From positions 36,687 through 100,686 of the forward strand of contig JAFIFV010000129.1 in the NCBI GenBank assembly GCA_020831845.1: a stretch of 64,000 nucleotides of DNA, written 5' to 3'. The translations under genes and the position numbers were made by a program. Shown piece by piece: positions 1-9,679 of this stretch (position 1 is its first letter; each line of letters begins with the position of its first letter). The notes beneath the pieces are model-generated. The model was given only the letters and a program-made list of their open reading frames with translations. It was not told where the DNA came from and made no database searches. The DNA comes from Ectothiorhodospiraceae bacterium (GTDB lineage Bacteria; Pseudomonadota; Gammaproteobacteria; Nitrococcales; Aquisalimonadaceae).

Positions 1-540
1 GCTCTCGCCGACCACCAGCACGGGCCCCAGCGCCTGGGCCAGTTGCTGGATCTGCTGGAACAGCGTCCGCATGGCCCGGCTCTGGCCGATCAGGCCATGA
101 AAATGGTCCTCCTCCAGCAGGCTGCGGTACTTGCGGACCTCACCGCGCAGTCGCCGTGTTTCCAGCAACCGGTGGATCGCCAACAGGAAATGCTCCAGAT
201 CCAGCGGCTTGGTCAGGAACTCGTCCGCACCCGCCTTCAGCGCCTCCACCGCCTGGGAAATCGTGCCGAACCCGGTGATGATCAGGAACGAGGGCGCATC
301 AGGCAGCTGTTTGACCTCGTGCAGCAACTCCATGCCGTCGCGACCGGGCAGGCGCAGGTCACTGACGATGAGATCCGGCTGGATGTCAGAGATCTTCTTT
401 ATGGCCGCTTCGGCACTGTCCACGGCGGTCACCGGGATATTGGCGTCCTGGAGTTCCTCGGTCAGCAGCTCGCGCAGGGCGCGATCGTCCTCCACCAGCA
501 GCACATGCTCTCGATCGGATTTGCTAGACGTTCGTGGCAT
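1..540 (-). CDS. NtrC-family response regulator, N-terminal part (cut by window edge)
   Basis: This is the DNA-binding partner of the kinase upstream; phosphorylation of the receiver should control a sigma-54-type AAA+ activator. The visible 180 residues hold a receiver domain (about 13-125) with the acidic cluster VEDD near 16-19, the phospho-acceptor D61 in SDLRLPG, T89 and K111 in the LTKP motif. From about residue 148 the AAA+ domain begins (GLIGQS), and the last visible residues are GES, where the Walker A motif would start, so the rest lies left of the window. The ATG at 540 overlaps the kinase stop by 17 bases, indicating translational coupling. The family assignment is firm; the target genes are unknown. 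Confidence 0.9.
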   Translation of the reverse strand, partial: MPRTSSKSDREHVLLVEDDRALRELLTEELQDANIPVTAVDSAEAAIKKISDIQPDLIVSDLRLPGRDGMELLHEVKQLPDAPSFLIITGFGTISQAVEALKAGADEFLTKPLDLEHFLLAIHRLLETRRLRGEVRKYRSLLEEDHFHGLIGQSRAMRTLFQQIQQLAQALGPVLVVGES

Positions 541-2023
541 CGGCACCCTCCTCGGCGCTAGGCGCATTCGATTCCTCGGCAGGGTTGACGGGCAGCCGGA
601 TGGCAAACCGCGCACCCCCCATGGGACTTTCCTGTACTTCCACCTGGCCGCCATGCTCGGCGATGATGCCGTGCACAACCGCCAGACCAAGCCCGGTGCC
701 CTCGCCCACGGACTTGGTGGTGAAAAACGGCTCGAACAGGCGCTCCCGAATCGAAGCGGGCACCCCCGGGCCGTCGTCGTCCACCACGACCGTGATGCTG
801 TCATCCGCGCTCACGACCCAACTCACCTCCAGTTGGGTGGCACCCGCCTGCATCGCATTCTTCATCAGGTTCACAAGTACCTGCTCAAGGCGGACCGGGT
901 CGGCCAGCAGGTCCGGATCAGGCACCGCCGGCATCACCTGCAATTGAACCCCGCGTTCGTTGAAAGGTTGCTCCAGCGCCGACGAAGCTGCCTCCACCAG
1001 GTCGGTCATGCGGGTACGACGATACTGCCGGTTCTGGCCGCGGCCGAATTCCAGCAACTGGCGCACGATATGCTCCATGCGCGCCACCTCGTCCCGGATC
1101 TGGCGGAGCGATCTCGCCTCGGGGCTGTCCGGGTTGGTCTTGCGGAGCGCCCGCTGCGCCTTGCCGTCGAGTACGCCCAACGGAGTGCCCAGCTCATGCG
1201 CCACGCCGGAGGCGAGCCGACCAATGGCCGCCAGCTTCTCCGCATGCCGGAGTTCCTGCTCCAGGCGAGCCTGAACCTCACGGCGGGAGGCGATTTCCTG
1301 CTCTGCCTTGTGGATGGAATCCAGCATGGTGTTCAGCGCGGTGCTCAACGACTTGATCTCCCTGGGCCCCTCCCGTTCAGCCCGGTGGGTACGCTGCCCG
1401 GATTCCACCAGCGCCATGCTGTCGATCAGCCGTTCCAGATGGCGCCCGATCGCCCGCCGGTGGCCGAGCAATACCATCAGGGTGATCAAACCGCCCGCCG
1501 CGGCGATGACGCCCACCGCCCAGAGACGCAACTGGAAAACGGTGTCCTGGTAGTCGCTGGCGCGCCGTGTGACCTGCAACAGACCGCTGATCCGACCTCC
1601 GCTGTCCGACAAGGGCAGGAAATAGGAATACACATCCTGGCCCTGAATCTGGTCGTAACCGCCCCGCTGCTCCCCTTCCGCAGCCAGTTCGGCCACTTCC
1701 TGGGTGCGCGGGGAAGGATTGACCGCGCCGACCGCAGCGACCAGCTCACCCTGCACGTCGTAGACGTAGGCGCCATAGACGCGGCCGATACGGAAGACGG
1801 ACTCCAGCGCCTGGCGAACCTCCTGCTGTCGGCCATGCTCCAGACTGTCGCTGATGGGCAGCCTGACCGCGCGAGCCACCAGTTCCACGTCTTCCTGCAT
1901 GCGCGTTTCGGCGGATCTTTCCAGAGTGTGCAAGCCGATCGTGGTGAACAAGGCCATCGCAATCAACAGGGGCACCAGCACCTGCAGAATCAGGGCCCAG
2001 CGCAGACTGTAGCTTGGTCGCAT
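524..2023 (-). CDS. Membrane sensor histidine kinase
   Basis: An orthodox inner-membrane histidine kinase of 499 residues that should phosphorylate the overlapping NtrC-type regulator. A first membrane helix lies at about residues 10-28, a periplasmic sensor of about 135 residues follows, then a second helix near 167-188, a HAMP-like linker, a HisKA domain with the phospho-acceptor in HELGTPL (H276) and a C-terminal ATPase domain with the N box NLMKNAMQAG and the G boxes DDDGPGVP and GEGTGLGL. I chose the ATG at 2023 because GGAG lies eight bases upstream and the first helix follows directly; a longer reading frame continues to 2164 without a good ribosome binding site. The signal sensed is not evident. 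Confidence 0.9.
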   Translation of the reverse strand: MRPSYSLRWALILQVLVPLLIAMALFTTIGLHTLERSAETRMQEDVELVARAVRLPISDSLEHGRQQEVRQALESVFRIGRVYGAYVYDVQGELVAAVGAVNPSPRTQEVAELAAEGEQRGGYDQIQGQDVYSYFLPLSDSGGRISGLLQVTRRASDYQDTVFQLRLWAVGVIAAAGGLITLMVLLGHRRAIGRHLERLIDSMALVESGQRTHRAEREGPREIKSLSTALNTMLDSIHKAEQEIASRREVQARLEQELRHAEKLAAIGRLASGVAHELGTPLGVLDGKAQRALRKTNPDSPEARSLRQIRDEVARMEHIVRQLLEFGRGQNRQYRRTRMTDLVEAASSALEQPFNERGVQLQVMPAVPDPDLLADPVRLEQVLVNLMKNAMQAGATQLEVSWVVSADDSITVVVDDDGPGVPASIRERLFEPFFTTKSVGEGTGLGLAVVHGIIAEHGGQVEVQESPMGGARFAIRLPVNPAEESNAPSAEEGADATNV

Positions 2024-2284
2024 GGTGAATCTCCGCCAGGTCGGCATGGACCGGGCCTGATTACCGTGTATTTGTGACTCATGTGCCATATTGACACATT
2101 CATTATGCCGTTGTTCCTGTTGTCTGCGAAGCGCTGCAAATTGCCGCCAGGCCTTGGCTTGCATCGCTCACTCAAGCGTCTGGGGGTCATTCACCGCAGC
2201 GCTGCAGGGATATTCACAGCAAATGGCATGCCTCATGCACCAGACCTGGTGACAGATATTTGTGCAACCCGTGAGGTGAGTTAG

Positions 2285-2692
2285 ATGCGTACTTACAAAA
2301 AAGCATCCGTTTTCATGATTCCTCTGCTGTCCGGCCTGCTGTTCAGCTCGCTGGCCGTGGCCCAGGCCCAACAGGATCAGGGCGGACAGGGGCAGCAAGG
2401 TGGCGCGATGATGGAGCAGGAAGCGCAGGATTTCGATCGTGAGGAGCTGGAGAAATTTGCTGATGCCTACGTGAAGGTCGGCGAAATCCACACGGAGTAC
2501 TCCCAGCGCCTTCAGGAAGTGGAATCCACTGACGAAGCGCAGAACCTGCAGCAGGAAGCCAATGACGAAATGGTTCAGGCTATACAGGACGCCGGCCTGG
2601 AGGTGCAGGATTACTCGGCCATCGCCGCCGCCCTGGAGCGCGACCCGGAAATGCGCGAAGACGTGGTCGGCATGATCGAGGAACGTCAGTAA
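2285..2692 (+). CDS. DUF4168-type exported protein
   Basis: A 135-residue exported protein: positively charged start (MRTYKK), hydrophobic signal segment to about residue 27 ending in AVAQA, a Q/G-rich spacer, then an acidic helical region (about 48-134) with the pattern of DUF4168 proteins, including FADAYVKV and a C-terminal MIEERQ. The family has no established biochemical role; members are small periplasmic or surface proteins. A GAGGTGAG ribosome binding site precedes the ATG. It diverges from the two-component genes, and a strong bidirectional terminator follows at 2775-2800, so it is probably monocistronic. Confidence 0.8.
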   Translation: MRTYKKASVFMIPLLSGLLFSSLAVAQAQQDQGGQGQQGGAMMEQEAQDFDREELEKFADAYVKVGEIHTEYSQRLQEVESTDEAQNLQQEANDEMVQAIQDAGLEVQDYSAIAAALERDPEMREDVVGMIEERQ

Positions 2693-2770
2693 ACAGGGAT
2701 TCCGGTCCTGCTGGCCGCGCGCCATGCGGTACCCTCTGGTACCATGGCTCGACGACAGCACAGACGAGAA

Positions 2771-2800
2771 AAAAGCCCCGCTCCGGCGGGGCTTTGTTTT
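2771..2800. terminator. Bidirectional rho-independent terminator
   Basis: A perfect 7-bp stem GCCCCGC / GCGGGGC with loop TCCG lies at 2775-2792. It is followed by TTTGTTTT on the plus strand and preceded by an A run, which gives U's on the minus strand. It ends the DUF4168 transcript upstream of fabA. Confidence 0.85.
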
Positions 2801-2886
2801 GCCCGAGTGCGGATCGGCTCGATCCCGGGCCAGCTATCCCTTACACTTAGCACGCGAGCGACCGCTGGCGAGCCCGAGAGGAGACG

Positions 2887-3429
2887 ATGTCAACGACCCC
2901 CCACTACAACAAGAACCACAGCAGCTTCGCGTACGACGACCTGATCGCCTGCGCCGAAGGCCGGCTGTTCGGCCCCGGCAATCCGCAGCTTCCGAAGCCG
3001 AACATGCTGATGCTCGACCGCATCGTCCGCATCGACGACACCAGCGGCGAGTTCGGCAAAGGGTACATCCACGCCGAACTCGATATCCGTCCGGAGCTGT
3101 GGTTCTTCGACTGCCATTTCCAGGATGATCCGGTCATGCCCGGCTGCCTGGGGCTGGATGCGATGTGGCAGCTCGTTGGTTTCTTCCTCGGCTGGAAGGG
3201 CGGACAGGGACGCGGTCGGGCTCTGGGTGCTGGCGAAGTGAAGTTCACCGGCCAGGTACTCCCGGATGCAAAGCTCGTCACTTATCATATCCACATGAAA
3301 CGCGTGATCATGCGGCGCCTGACCATGGGCATTGCCGACGCCGAGATGCAGGTGGACGGAAAAACCATCTACGTCGCCAAAGATCTGCGGGTTGGTTTGT
3401 TCCACTCCCCGGAAGCAATGGAAAACTGA
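2887..3429 (+). CDS. fabA: 3-hydroxydecanoyl-ACP dehydratase/isomerase FabA
   Basis: FabA dehydrates 3-hydroxydecanoyl-ACP and isomerises the trans-2 product to cis-3-decenoyl-ACP, the branch point to unsaturated fatty acids; it acts as a cytosolic homodimer. The 180-residue protein is close to the family length and carries the hot-dog signature [16 protein letters not shown] with catalytic H77, and [11 protein letters not shown] with catalytic D91. AGAGGAG lies just upstream of the ATG. FabB follows 59 bases downstream, the usual pairing. I found no convincing FabR- or FadR-type operator in the 90 bases between the preceding terminator and this start. Confidence 0.97.
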   Translation: MSTTPHYNKNHSSFAYDDLIACAEGRLFGPGNPQLPKPNMLMLDRIVRIDDTSGEFGKGYIHAELDIRPELWFFDCHFQDDPVMPGCLGLDAMWQLVGFFLGWKGGQGRGRALGAGEVKFTGQVLPDAKLVTYHIHMKRVIMRRLTMGIADAEMQVDGKTIYVAKDLRVGLFHSPEAMEN

Positions 3430-3488
3430 TCCCAGAGGCGCTGCTGGGCAGTGATTACCGGGACTGAAATGGTACCGAGGAGAAGGTA

Positions 3489-4709
3489 ATGAAACGGGTG
3501 GTCGTAACGGGCATGGGCATCGTCTCCTGCCTGGGCAATGATCAGCAGACGGTGCTGGACAGCCTGAAGAATGGACGCTCCGGCATTCGTTTCAAGGAAG
3601 AGTACGAGGAATACGGGCTGCGCAGCCGCATCTCCGGCCAGGTCGATATCGACCTGGAGGAGCGGATCGACCGCAAGCCCCGGCGGTTCATGGGCGATGC
3701 CGCTGCCTACGCCTATATCGCGATGGGCGACGCCATCGCCGATGCCGGCCTCGAGGAAGACGAGGTCTCCAACCCCAGAACCGGCCTGATCGCCGGCTCC
3801 GGCGGCGGCTCCACCGAGCACCTGGTGAAATCGGCAGACATCCTGCGGGAGCGCGGCGTCAAGCGAGTTGGCCCCTATCAGGTACCACGCGTGATGAGCA
3901 GCACGGTATCAGCCTGCCTTGCCACCCCCTACCGCATCAAGGGCATCAATTACTCGATCAGCTCCGCCTGCTCCACCAGCGCGCATTGCATCGGCAACGC
4001 CATGGAACAGATCCAGTTGGGCAAGCAGGACATCGTCTTCGCCGGCGGCGGCGAGGACGAGCACTGGACCCTGACCATGCTTTTCGATGCCATGGGAGCG
4101 CTCTCCTCCAAGTACAACGACACACCGGAGCGGGCCTCCCGCGCCTATGACGCCAACCGGGACGGCTTCGTGATTGCCGGCGGGGGCGGCATCCTCGTGC
4201 TGGAGGAGCTGGAGCATGCCCGCGCACGCGGAGCCAGGATCTATGCGGAGTTGACCGGCTACGGCGCCACCTCCGATGGCTACGACATGGTCGCCCCGTC
4301 CGGCGAGGGTGCGGTGCGGTGCATGCAGCAGGCGCTGCGGACGGTGGAAGGCCAGGTGGATTACATCAACGCCCACGGCACCAGCACGCCCGCCGGCGAC
4401 ATCACCGAGCTGAAGGCCATCCGCGAGGTCTTCGGCATGGACAAGTTCCCCCCCGTCAGCTCCACCAAGTCATTGACCGGCCACTCGCTGGGGGCTGCCG
4501 GCGTCCAGGAAGCAATTTACAGCCTGCTGATGCTGCAACATGATTTTATTGCCGCCTCCGCCAACGTGGAGACACTGGACCCGGATGCCGAAGGTTTGCC
4601 GGTGGCCCTGCAACGCAAGGACAGCGCCGGCCTGCGCACCGTCATGTCCAACAGCTTCGGCTTTGGCGGCACCAACGCCACGCTGATCTTCCAACGTTAC
4701 GACGACTGA
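3489..4709 (+). CDS. fabB: 3-oxoacyl-ACP synthase I FabB
   Basis: KAS I condenses acyl-ACP, including the cis-3-decenoyl intermediate made by FabA, with malonyl-ACP, and so commits chains to the unsaturated branch. The 406-residue thiolase-fold protein has the complete triad: C161 in [13 protein letters not shown]296 in [12 protein letters not shown] and H332 in [11 protein letters not shown], plus the C-terminal SFGFGGTNA loop. AGGAGAAGGTA precedes the ATG. With fabA it forms a two-gene unit; the following lipoprotein starts only 17 bases after the stop and may be co-transcribed. Confidence 0.97.
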   Translation: MKRVVVTGMGIVSCLGNDQQTVLDSLKNGRSGIRFKEEYEEYGLRSRISGQVDIDLEERIDRKPRRFMGDAAAYAYIAMGDAIADAGLEEDEVSNPRTGLIAGSGGGSTEHLVKSADILRERGVKRVGPYQVPRVMSSTVSACLATPYRIKGINYSISSACSTSAHCIGNAMEQIQLGKQDIVFAGGGEDEHWTLTMLFDAMGALSSKYNDTPERASRAYDANRDGFVIAGGGGILVLEELEHARARGARIYAELTGYGATSDGYDMVAPSGEGAVRCMQQALRTVEGQVDYINAHGTSTPAGDITELKAIREVFGMDKFPPVSSTKSLTGHSLGAAGVQEAIYSLLMLQHDFIAASANVETLDPDAEGLPVALQRKDSAGLRTVMSNSFGFGGTNATLIFQRYDD

Positions 4710-4725
4710 TATCGGGGATATCTTC

Positions 4726-5397
4726 ATGGAAAAGATGTTTCGGCCTGCGCTGCTGGCGGCAGGCATGGCTTTTGTGCTGGCCGCCTGCACCACAATGGAC
4801 CCCTATACCGGCGAACAGCGCACTGCCCGTGCCACCACCGGCGCAGCCATCGGCGCTGTCGCCGGCGCCGTGATCGGCGTAGCCACCGGCTCGGATAGCC
4901 GGGAGCGCCGCAAACGGGCACTGATCGGCGCCGGCATCGGCGGGCTCTCGGGGGCAGCCGTTGGCGGCTACATGGACCGCCAGGAGGCCAGGCTTCGCGA
5001 ACAGCTGCAGGGCACGGGGGTCAGCGTCACACGCCAGGGCGACGACATCATCCTCAACATGCCGGGCAATGTGACCTTCGGCTTCGATAGCGCGGACCTG
5101 CGCTCGGAGTTCTTCGAGGTGCTGGACTCAGTGGCCCTGGTGGTCAACGAGTTCGACCAGACACTGGTTGAAGTCGCCGGCCACACCGACAGCACCGGCG
5201 CAGCGGACTACAATCAGCGCCTGTCGGAGCGCCGTGCGGACACCGTGGCCCGGTACCTCGGCAATCGCGGCGTGGACAACCGTCGCATCGCAACCGCCGG
5301 CTTCGGCGAAGACTACCCCATTGCCGACAACAGATCCGAAGCTGGCCGCCAGGCCAACCGCCGGGTGGAACTGACGCTGGTTCCGATCACCCGCTGA
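4726..5397 (+). CDS. OmpA-family glycine-zipper lipoprotein (YiaD-like)
   Basis: A 223-residue outer-membrane lipoprotein that probably anchors the envelope to peptidoglycan. The signal peptide ends in the lipobox LAAC with the lipidated cysteine at position 21. A glycine-zipper segment rich in GAxxG follows (about 38-85, for example GAAIGAVAGAVIG). The C-terminal OmpA domain (about 110-223) contains VTFGFDSADL, the peptidoglycan-binding motif VAGHTDSTGAADYN, and NRRVELTL near the end. This architecture matches E. coli YiaD. It closes the fab cluster and is followed by a strong palindromic terminator. Confidence 0.9.
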   Translation: MEKMFRPALLAAGMAFVLAACTTMDPYTGEQRTARATTGAAIGAVAGAVIGVATGSDSRERRKRALIGAGIGGLSGAAVGGYMDRQEARLREQLQGTGVSVTRQGDDIILNMPGNVTFGFDSADLRSEFFEVLDSVALVVNEFDQTLVEVAGHTDSTGAADYNQRLSERRADTVARYLGNRGVDNRRIATAGFGEDYPIADNRSEAGRQANRRVELTLVPITR

Positions 5398-5414
5398 CCG
5401 GAGGCTCCCTGGAT

Positions 5415-5443
5415 AAGAGCGGGGCGCAGCGCCCCGCTCTTTT
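5415..5443. terminator. Bidirectional rho-independent terminator
   Basis: A perfect 13-bp inverted repeat around a single base lies at 5415-5441, with a GC-rich core and A/T ends (AAGAGC to GCTCTT), followed by TTT. It sits between the convergent OmpA-family gene and the PEBP gene and can serve both. Confidence 0.85.
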
Positions 5444-5456
5444 GCGAGCAATGTCA

Positions 5457-6086
5457 TCAGGCGGGCACTTTCGGGTTCAGGCTGTACGTTCCCGTTATCC
5501 GCGCTTCGGCCAGCACGTGGCCCTTGATGGCCTGCAACACGTCCTGACCGCTGAAGCGGCCGTCCACCGGACAACGTTCCAGGTCCGTGGCATACAAGGT
5601 GAAATGGTAATGATGGACGATGCTGTCGTTCCACGGCGGGCACGGACCATCGTAGCCGTAGTAGTCTCCCGCCATATCCGGATTCCCGGCAAGAAAGCTG
5701 GTGTAATCGTTCAGCCCGTGGCGCAGCCCCATGGGCGCCTCCGGCCCGGACTTGCCCTTCTGTGTCACTTCCCGCGAGAACGCGCCCTCTGCCAGTTCCG
5801 AGGGGCTGGTGGGGATATCCACGAGCACCCAGTGAAAGAAGTCCACGCGCGGCAAGTGCGCGGGAATGACCTTGCCTTCCTGGTTCACGTCATCGGCTTT
5901 GCTGGGCACATCGGGATCGTGGCAGATCAATACCAGCGAACGTGTTCCCTGGGGCAGGTCGCTCCAGGCCAGATGCGGGCTGCGGTTCCTGCCGAACTGC
6001 ATATGGGTCTGCGGATCGGGGATACCGAAGGCATACTCGGGCGGTATGGGCTGATCGTGAGTCAGACTCTTGCTGCTGAGTTTCAT
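5457..6086 (-). CDS. YbhB/YbcL-family phosphatidylethanolamine-binding protein
   Basis: A 209-residue protein of the PEBP/Raf-kinase-inhibitor-like family, whose bacterial members are of unclear function. Family motifs are HLAWSDLPQGTRSLVLICHD (anion-pocket region, about 39-58), DFFHWVLVDI and YGYDGPCPPWND, then HHYHFTLYA. I chose the ATG at 6086 because GGGGGAG lies six bases upstream and the family begins with MKLSS-like strands; an in-frame start at 6134 lacks such a site. No signal peptide is visible, so it is probably cytoplasmic. It is transcribed alone, away from the cyoE gene side. Confidence 0.88.
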   Translation of the reverse strand: MKLSSKSLTHDQPIPPEYAFGIPDPQTHMQFGRNRSPHLAWSDLPQGTRSLVLICHDPDVPSKADDVNQEGKVIPAHLPRVDFFHWVLVDIPTSPSELAEGAFSREVTQKGKSGPEAPMGLRHGLNDYTSFLAGNPDMAGDYYGYDGPCPPWNDSIVHHYHFTLYATDLERCPVDGRFSGQDVLQAIKGHVLAEARITGTYSLNPKVPA

Positions 6087-6211
6087 GCACTCCCCCTCTG
6101 GTCGCGACATAGCTGACGGGACACGGTACACCAAAAACCGGGTACCGTGCCCACGTGGATTCCTACAGCATTGTAGACATCCTGGCAGCCCATGACAGGC
6201 GGGGTTGGCAG

Positions 6212-7108
6212 CTAGCCTGCAATGCGCCCCACGAGCGGGAGGTAGTGATCAACCAGCAGCAGCGCGAAAAGCGCCATCAGATAGGTGATGGAGTAGCCGA
6301 AAGCTTTCATCGGCAGCCGCTGATCGTCGGAGAACCACATTTTCACGGCGTAGTAGAGGAACCCGGCATTCAGCGCCAGCACACCCACCAGGTACAACGG
6401 GCCCGCCATGCGCAGCGCATAGGGTAACAGCGTGACCGCCAGCAGCAGCAAGGTGTAGAGCAGGATCTGGAGCTGGGTGAAACGGACGCCATGGGTGACC
6501 GGCAGCATCGGAATATCCACCAGTGCATACTCTTCGCGGCGGTGGATGGCGAGAGCCCAGAAATGCGGCGGGGTCCAGACGAAGATGATCAGGAACAACA
6601 GCAATGCATGCGGATCCAGCGTGCCGGTCACCGCAGTCCATCCGAGCACCGGGGGGGCGGCGCCCGCAGCCCCGCCAATCACGATGTTCTGTGGTGTGGC
6701 CCGCTTCAGGTAGAGGGTGTAGACGAACGCATAGCCGATCAACGAGAGGAAGGTCAGCAGCGCAGTCAACGGGTTGACCAGCCAGTACAGCAGCCCCAGT
6801 CCGGCCACCCCGATCGCCACGGAGAACGCAACGGCGTTCGCCGCCGGTATGGTTCCCTGCGGCAGCGGGCGACCCCGGGTTCGCGCCATTTGCGCGTCCA
6901 CCCGCCGATCCACCATCTGGTTGATAGCCGCGGCGGCACCAGAGGCGAGCGCGATTCCCAGGCTACCGAACACCAGCGCGTCCCAGGGGACTTCGGCCGG
7001 CGGCGCGGCAAGCACCATACCCACGATGGCGGTGAACACCAGCAACGCCACCACCTTGGGCTTGGTGAGCTCGTAATAGTCACGCCAATTGGCTGCCACT
7101 GCCCGCAT
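6212..7108 (-). CDS. cyoE: Protoheme IX farnesyltransferase (heme O synthase)
   Basis: This integral membrane prenyltransferase adds a farnesyl group to heme B to make heme O, the precursor of heme A for the aa3 oxidase encoded upstream. The 298-residue protein has the UbiA-type polyprenyl-diphosphate motif [20 protein letters not shown] (N63, D67, D71), a second conserved segment [11 protein letters not shown], and about eight to nine hydrophobic helices. It is the last gene of the cytochrome oxidase assembly group and starts 27 bases after ctaA ends. It may also be called ctaB. Confidence 0.96.
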   Translation of the reverse strand: MRAVAANWRDYYELTKPKVVALLVFTAIVGMVLAAPPAEVPWDALVFGSLGIALASGAAAAINQMVDRRVDAQMARTRGRPLPQGTIPAANAVAFSVAIGVAGLGLLYWLVNPLTALLTFLSLIGYAFVYTLYLKRATPQNIVIGGAAGAAPPVLGWTAVTGTLDPHALLLFLIIFVWTPPHFWALAIHRREEYALVDIPMLPVTHGVRFTQLQILLYTLLLLAVTLLPYALRMAGPLYLVGVLALNAGFLYYAVKMWFSDDQRLPMKAFGYSITYLMALFALLLVDHYLPLVGRIAG

Positions 7109-7135
7109 ACGGTTACCGCTATCCTGTTCGGCGAA

Positions 7136-8173
7136 TTAGCGCGCGGCCGTTGCGACGGCCGGCGGCAAGGGACGCAGCGTATGATAGAGCGTGATCACAC
7201 TCAACAGCAGTAGCGCCGCCCCACCATTGTGGGCCACCGCCACCGACAGCGGCAGGCTGAGCAGGACGTTGGCAATACCCAGCATCCATTGCACCACCAG
7301 CAGCGCGGCCATGGCCGCAGCCGCTCGGGACGCCAACGAGGACGCCGTCTGTCGCCAGACCGCGATCGCCAGCCCAATCACCCCCAGCGCAACGATCACC
7401 GCACCGACGCGATGCACGAAATGAATGGCCACCCGTGCCGGGTGATCCAGCACGCCGAACTCGTAGTCCACACCGAGACCGTGCCAGAGCACAAAGGCGT
7501 CCGAGTAATCCGCTTTGTCGGGCATCAACTGGCCATAGCAGGTGGGGAAATCCGTACAGGCGAGCGCCGCGTAGTTGGTGCTCACCCAGCCGCCCAGCGC
7601 GATCTGGACGACCACCAGCGCCATCACGAAGAGCGCCCAGGGGCGGAGCCCGTCCGCTGCCGGCCCTGGCGCCGAGGACGGCCTGAGCAGCCTCCCCTGG
7701 CGCAGCGTGAGCCACCATAGCAGCGAGATGGTTGTCATCCCGCCCAGCAGATGCATGGTTACCACCAGGGGCTTCAACTGCCAGGTCACAGTCCACATGC
7801 CCAGTATCGATTGGGCGACGATCAGCAATCCAAGAAACAGCGGCAGCGCCAGCGGCTGGGCGGGATCGCGCCGGTTGCGCACCGCCATCACCGCTATCGC
7901 GAACACGAGCAGGCCAAGGGCTCCCGCAGCATAGCGGTGGATCATTTCCTTCCAGGCCTTGCCGATATGCACTGGCCGTTCGGGGTAGGCCTCGTTGGCG
8001 GCCGCAATCGCCTCTTCGGTTTGGGGCACACCCAGAAGCATGCCATAGCAGCCGGGCCAGTCCGGGCATCCGAGGCCCGCATCCTCCAGTCGGACCCAGG
8101 CACCCAGCAATATCACCAGGAAGGTCAGTAGAACACTGGCCAGGGACAAACGAAAAAACCGCCGAGTGGTCAT
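7136..8173 (-). CDS. ctaA: Heme A synthase (COX15/CtaA family)
   Basis: CtaA oxidises heme O to heme A in the inner membrane, directly after CyoE action. The 345-residue protein has eight predicted helices and the conserved heme-ligand histidines in HRYAAGALG, HLLGG, WHGLG and HRVGA, and an N-terminal external loop with GCPDWPGCYG, the paired cysteines typical of this family. It lies between the SCO-like gene and cyoE on the same strand, consistent with one biogenesis unit. Confidence 0.95.
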   Translation of the reverse strand: MTTRRFFRLSLASVLLTFLVILLGAWVRLEDAGLGCPDWPGCYGMLLGVPQTEEAIAAANEAYPERPVHIGKAWKEMIHRYAAGALGLLVFAIAVMAVRNRRDPAQPLALPLFLGLLIVAQSILGMWTVTWQLKPLVVTMHLLGGMTTISLLWWLTLRQGRLLRPSSAPGPAADGLRPWALFVMALVVVQIALGGWVSTNYAALACTDFPTCYGQLMPDKADYSDAFVLWHGLGVDYEFGVLDHPARVAIHFVHRVGAVIVALGVIGLAIAVWRQTASSLASRAAAAMAALLVVQWMLGIANVLLSLPLSVAVAHNGGAALLLLSVITLYHTLRPLPPAVATAAR

Positions 8174-8247
8174 GTATCAGCCCTTGATCGCGTAGTTCAG
8201 GGAACGGGAGCCGGCCACGGTGCCCACCACGACCGGTGCTGAGCAGA

Positions 8248-8862
8248 TCAGGCGTCGTCCGACAGGCCCTGCAGACGCTCCAGATCGATATTCGACAGTC
8301 GGATCAGATGCTTGAGGTCTTCGAGCACGCCACGCGCCTGCATCGGTTCCGGATAATGCATCATGCGATAGCCGCGGGTATCCAGAACCGACACCTGGCG
8401 CTCGCCAACCGACCCGGGAGCTCCGTCCGGCAGCAGTTCGCCGGTACGCCAGTAGACGCGCAGGTCGGGATGCTCGCGCAGGAGGGACACGTCCGGCCCG
8501 CTACTCCCTTCCGGCAGCACAAGCACGCGCTGGGTACGATCGGTGCGCTGGGCCAGCGCCAGCCGTATCTGGCGGGTCTCCGACAGGCGGGCGCTGCACT
8601 CGTCCCCGCAAGCGCCATTCTCCTGGATCAGCAGCGTCCATTTGCCGCGCAGGGCAGACACGGGAACAGGCTCCCCGTTGCCGTCGACCAGGACCGGCTG
8701 CAACTGGTGCGGTGGCTGGACGAGATCCCCGTAGTTACCGGTGGAAGTCGGCGTCCAGCCGGTGAAGAACAACGTCCAGGCGATGCTCGCGGGGACGAAG
8801 AACACGGCCAGTACCAGGATCAACTGGAGGCGGCCACGGGTACGTTGCTTTGTATCAGTCAT
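8248..8862 (-). CDS. SCO-like, thioredoxin-fold membrane-anchored protein of the cox cluster
   Basis: A 204-residue protein with one N-terminal membrane helix (about 13-34) and a periplasmic domain that looks thioredoxin-like: LRGKWTLLIQENGACGDEC places a CxxxC pair (about 85-89) where SCO/Cox11-partner proteins carry their copper/thiol cysteines. Related proteins are regularly found next to SURF1 and ctaA in gammaproteobacterial oxidase loci. The start overlaps the SURF1 stop by eight bases, so the two are translationally linked. A role in CuA-site maturation or thiol reduction is inference from fold and position. Confidence 0.75.
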   Translation of the reverse strand: MTDTKQRTRGRLQLILVLAVFFVPASIAWTLFFTGWTPTSTGNYGDLVQPPHQLQPVLVDGNGEPVPVSALRGKWTLLIQENGACGDECSARLSETRQIRLALAQRTDRTQRVLVLPEGSSGPDVSLLREHPDLRVYWRTGELLPDGAPGSVGERQVSVLDTRGYRMMHYPEPMQARGVLEDLKHLIRLSNIDLERLQGLSDDA

Positions 8863-9604
8863 GCTGCTCTCTGCGCACGCGCTTGATGTTGACTGCCAGG
8901 TAGATGATCAGCAGCGCCGCGGCCAGGGCGAACCACTGGACCGCGTAGCCGCGGTTGCGTTCGGGACCGAAACCGGTGGGATGCTGCGGCCGCCACTCAC
9001 GGACGTAGCCGCCGGGCAAGGCACTGTCCATGCGGAGGACCACCGGCAACAACTGGTAGCCCAGATGACTTTCCAGGGCGGCATAATCGATGTATTGGAT
9101 ACGCAGCGGCCAACCTTGTTCCCCGTCCGCCATGCCGCCCAGCCGTATGCCGGTGGGCGGCCCCTGGTCAAGATGGCCACGCAGCTCGGTGAGCTGCGCT
9201 GCCACTGTCACCGGTGGCAGTCGGTCCCTGGAATCGCCCAGCGGTACCCAGCCACGATCCACCAACACCGCCTCGTCCCGCCCTTCCAGACGCATCGGGG
9301 TCAGCACGTGATACCCGACTGTCCGCTGGTGCGTCTGGTTGTCCAGCAAGAACTGCCGGCGGTCATCGAATTCGCCGTGCGCAACCGCCCGCCTGTACCA
9401 GTGCTCGTCGGCATCCACCGTATCCCGGTTCAGGTCCAGCGCCGGCGCCTGCTCCATCGCATCGTAGGCCGCCAGAATGCCTTCCTTCTGCTCGGCCCGG
9501 TCCAGTTGCCAGAATCCCAGCGACAACAGCACCGGGAACAGCAGCACGGTGGCCAGGGTGGGCACCAGGCCGGCCCGGAAGCGAAAACCGACAACCTGGA
9601 TCAT
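8855..9604 (-). CDS. SURF1 family cytochrome oxidase assembly protein
   Basis: SURF1 helps insert heme A into subunit I of the cytochrome c oxidase. The 249-residue protein has the expected helix at each end (about 10-28 and 220-240) flanking a periplasmic domain; recognisable segments are LGFWQLDRAEQK at the start, LVDRGWVPLGDSRD, and the C-terminal NRGYAVQWFALA. I chose the ATG at 9604, which begins MIQVVGF directly before the first helix; the frame continues to 9667 but those residues are not family-like. It diverges from the DUF2909 gene 75 bases away. Confidence 0.93.
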   Translation of the reverse strand: MIQVVGFRFRAGLVPTLATVLLFPVLLSLGFWQLDRAEQKEGILAAYDAMEQAPALDLNRDTVDADEHWYRRAVAHGEFDDRRQFLLDNQTHQRTVGYHVLTPMRLEGRDEAVLVDRGWVPLGDSRDRLPPVTVAAQLTELRGHLDQGPPTGIRLGGMADGEQGWPLRIQYIDYAALESHLGYQLLPVVLRMDSALPGGYVREWRPQHPTGFGPERNRGYAVQWFALAAALLIIYLAVNIKRVRREQHD

Positions 9605-9679
9605 TCGGCTATCCGCTGTGACATGAGGTTGGGGGGCGTTATACTGCGCAATTCGCCTCCCAGCCAAGCGTGTTCACCC

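Noticed and set aside
131..2077. A 648-codon open frame on the plus strand
   Set aside because: It lies antisense to the sensor kinase, has no family-like motifs and a composition (many H, Q, R) typical of the reverse frame of GC-rich genes.
2071..2284. Sigma-54 promoter or NtrC-type site between the kinase and DUF4168 genes
   Set aside because: TGGCAC and TGT...ACA fragments occur near 2085-2105, but none has the GG-N10-GC spacing of a -24/-12 promoter.
2801..2886. FabR/FadR-type operator upstream of fabA
   Set aside because: No palindrome resembling the known operators could be found; similarity of short fragments was at chance level.
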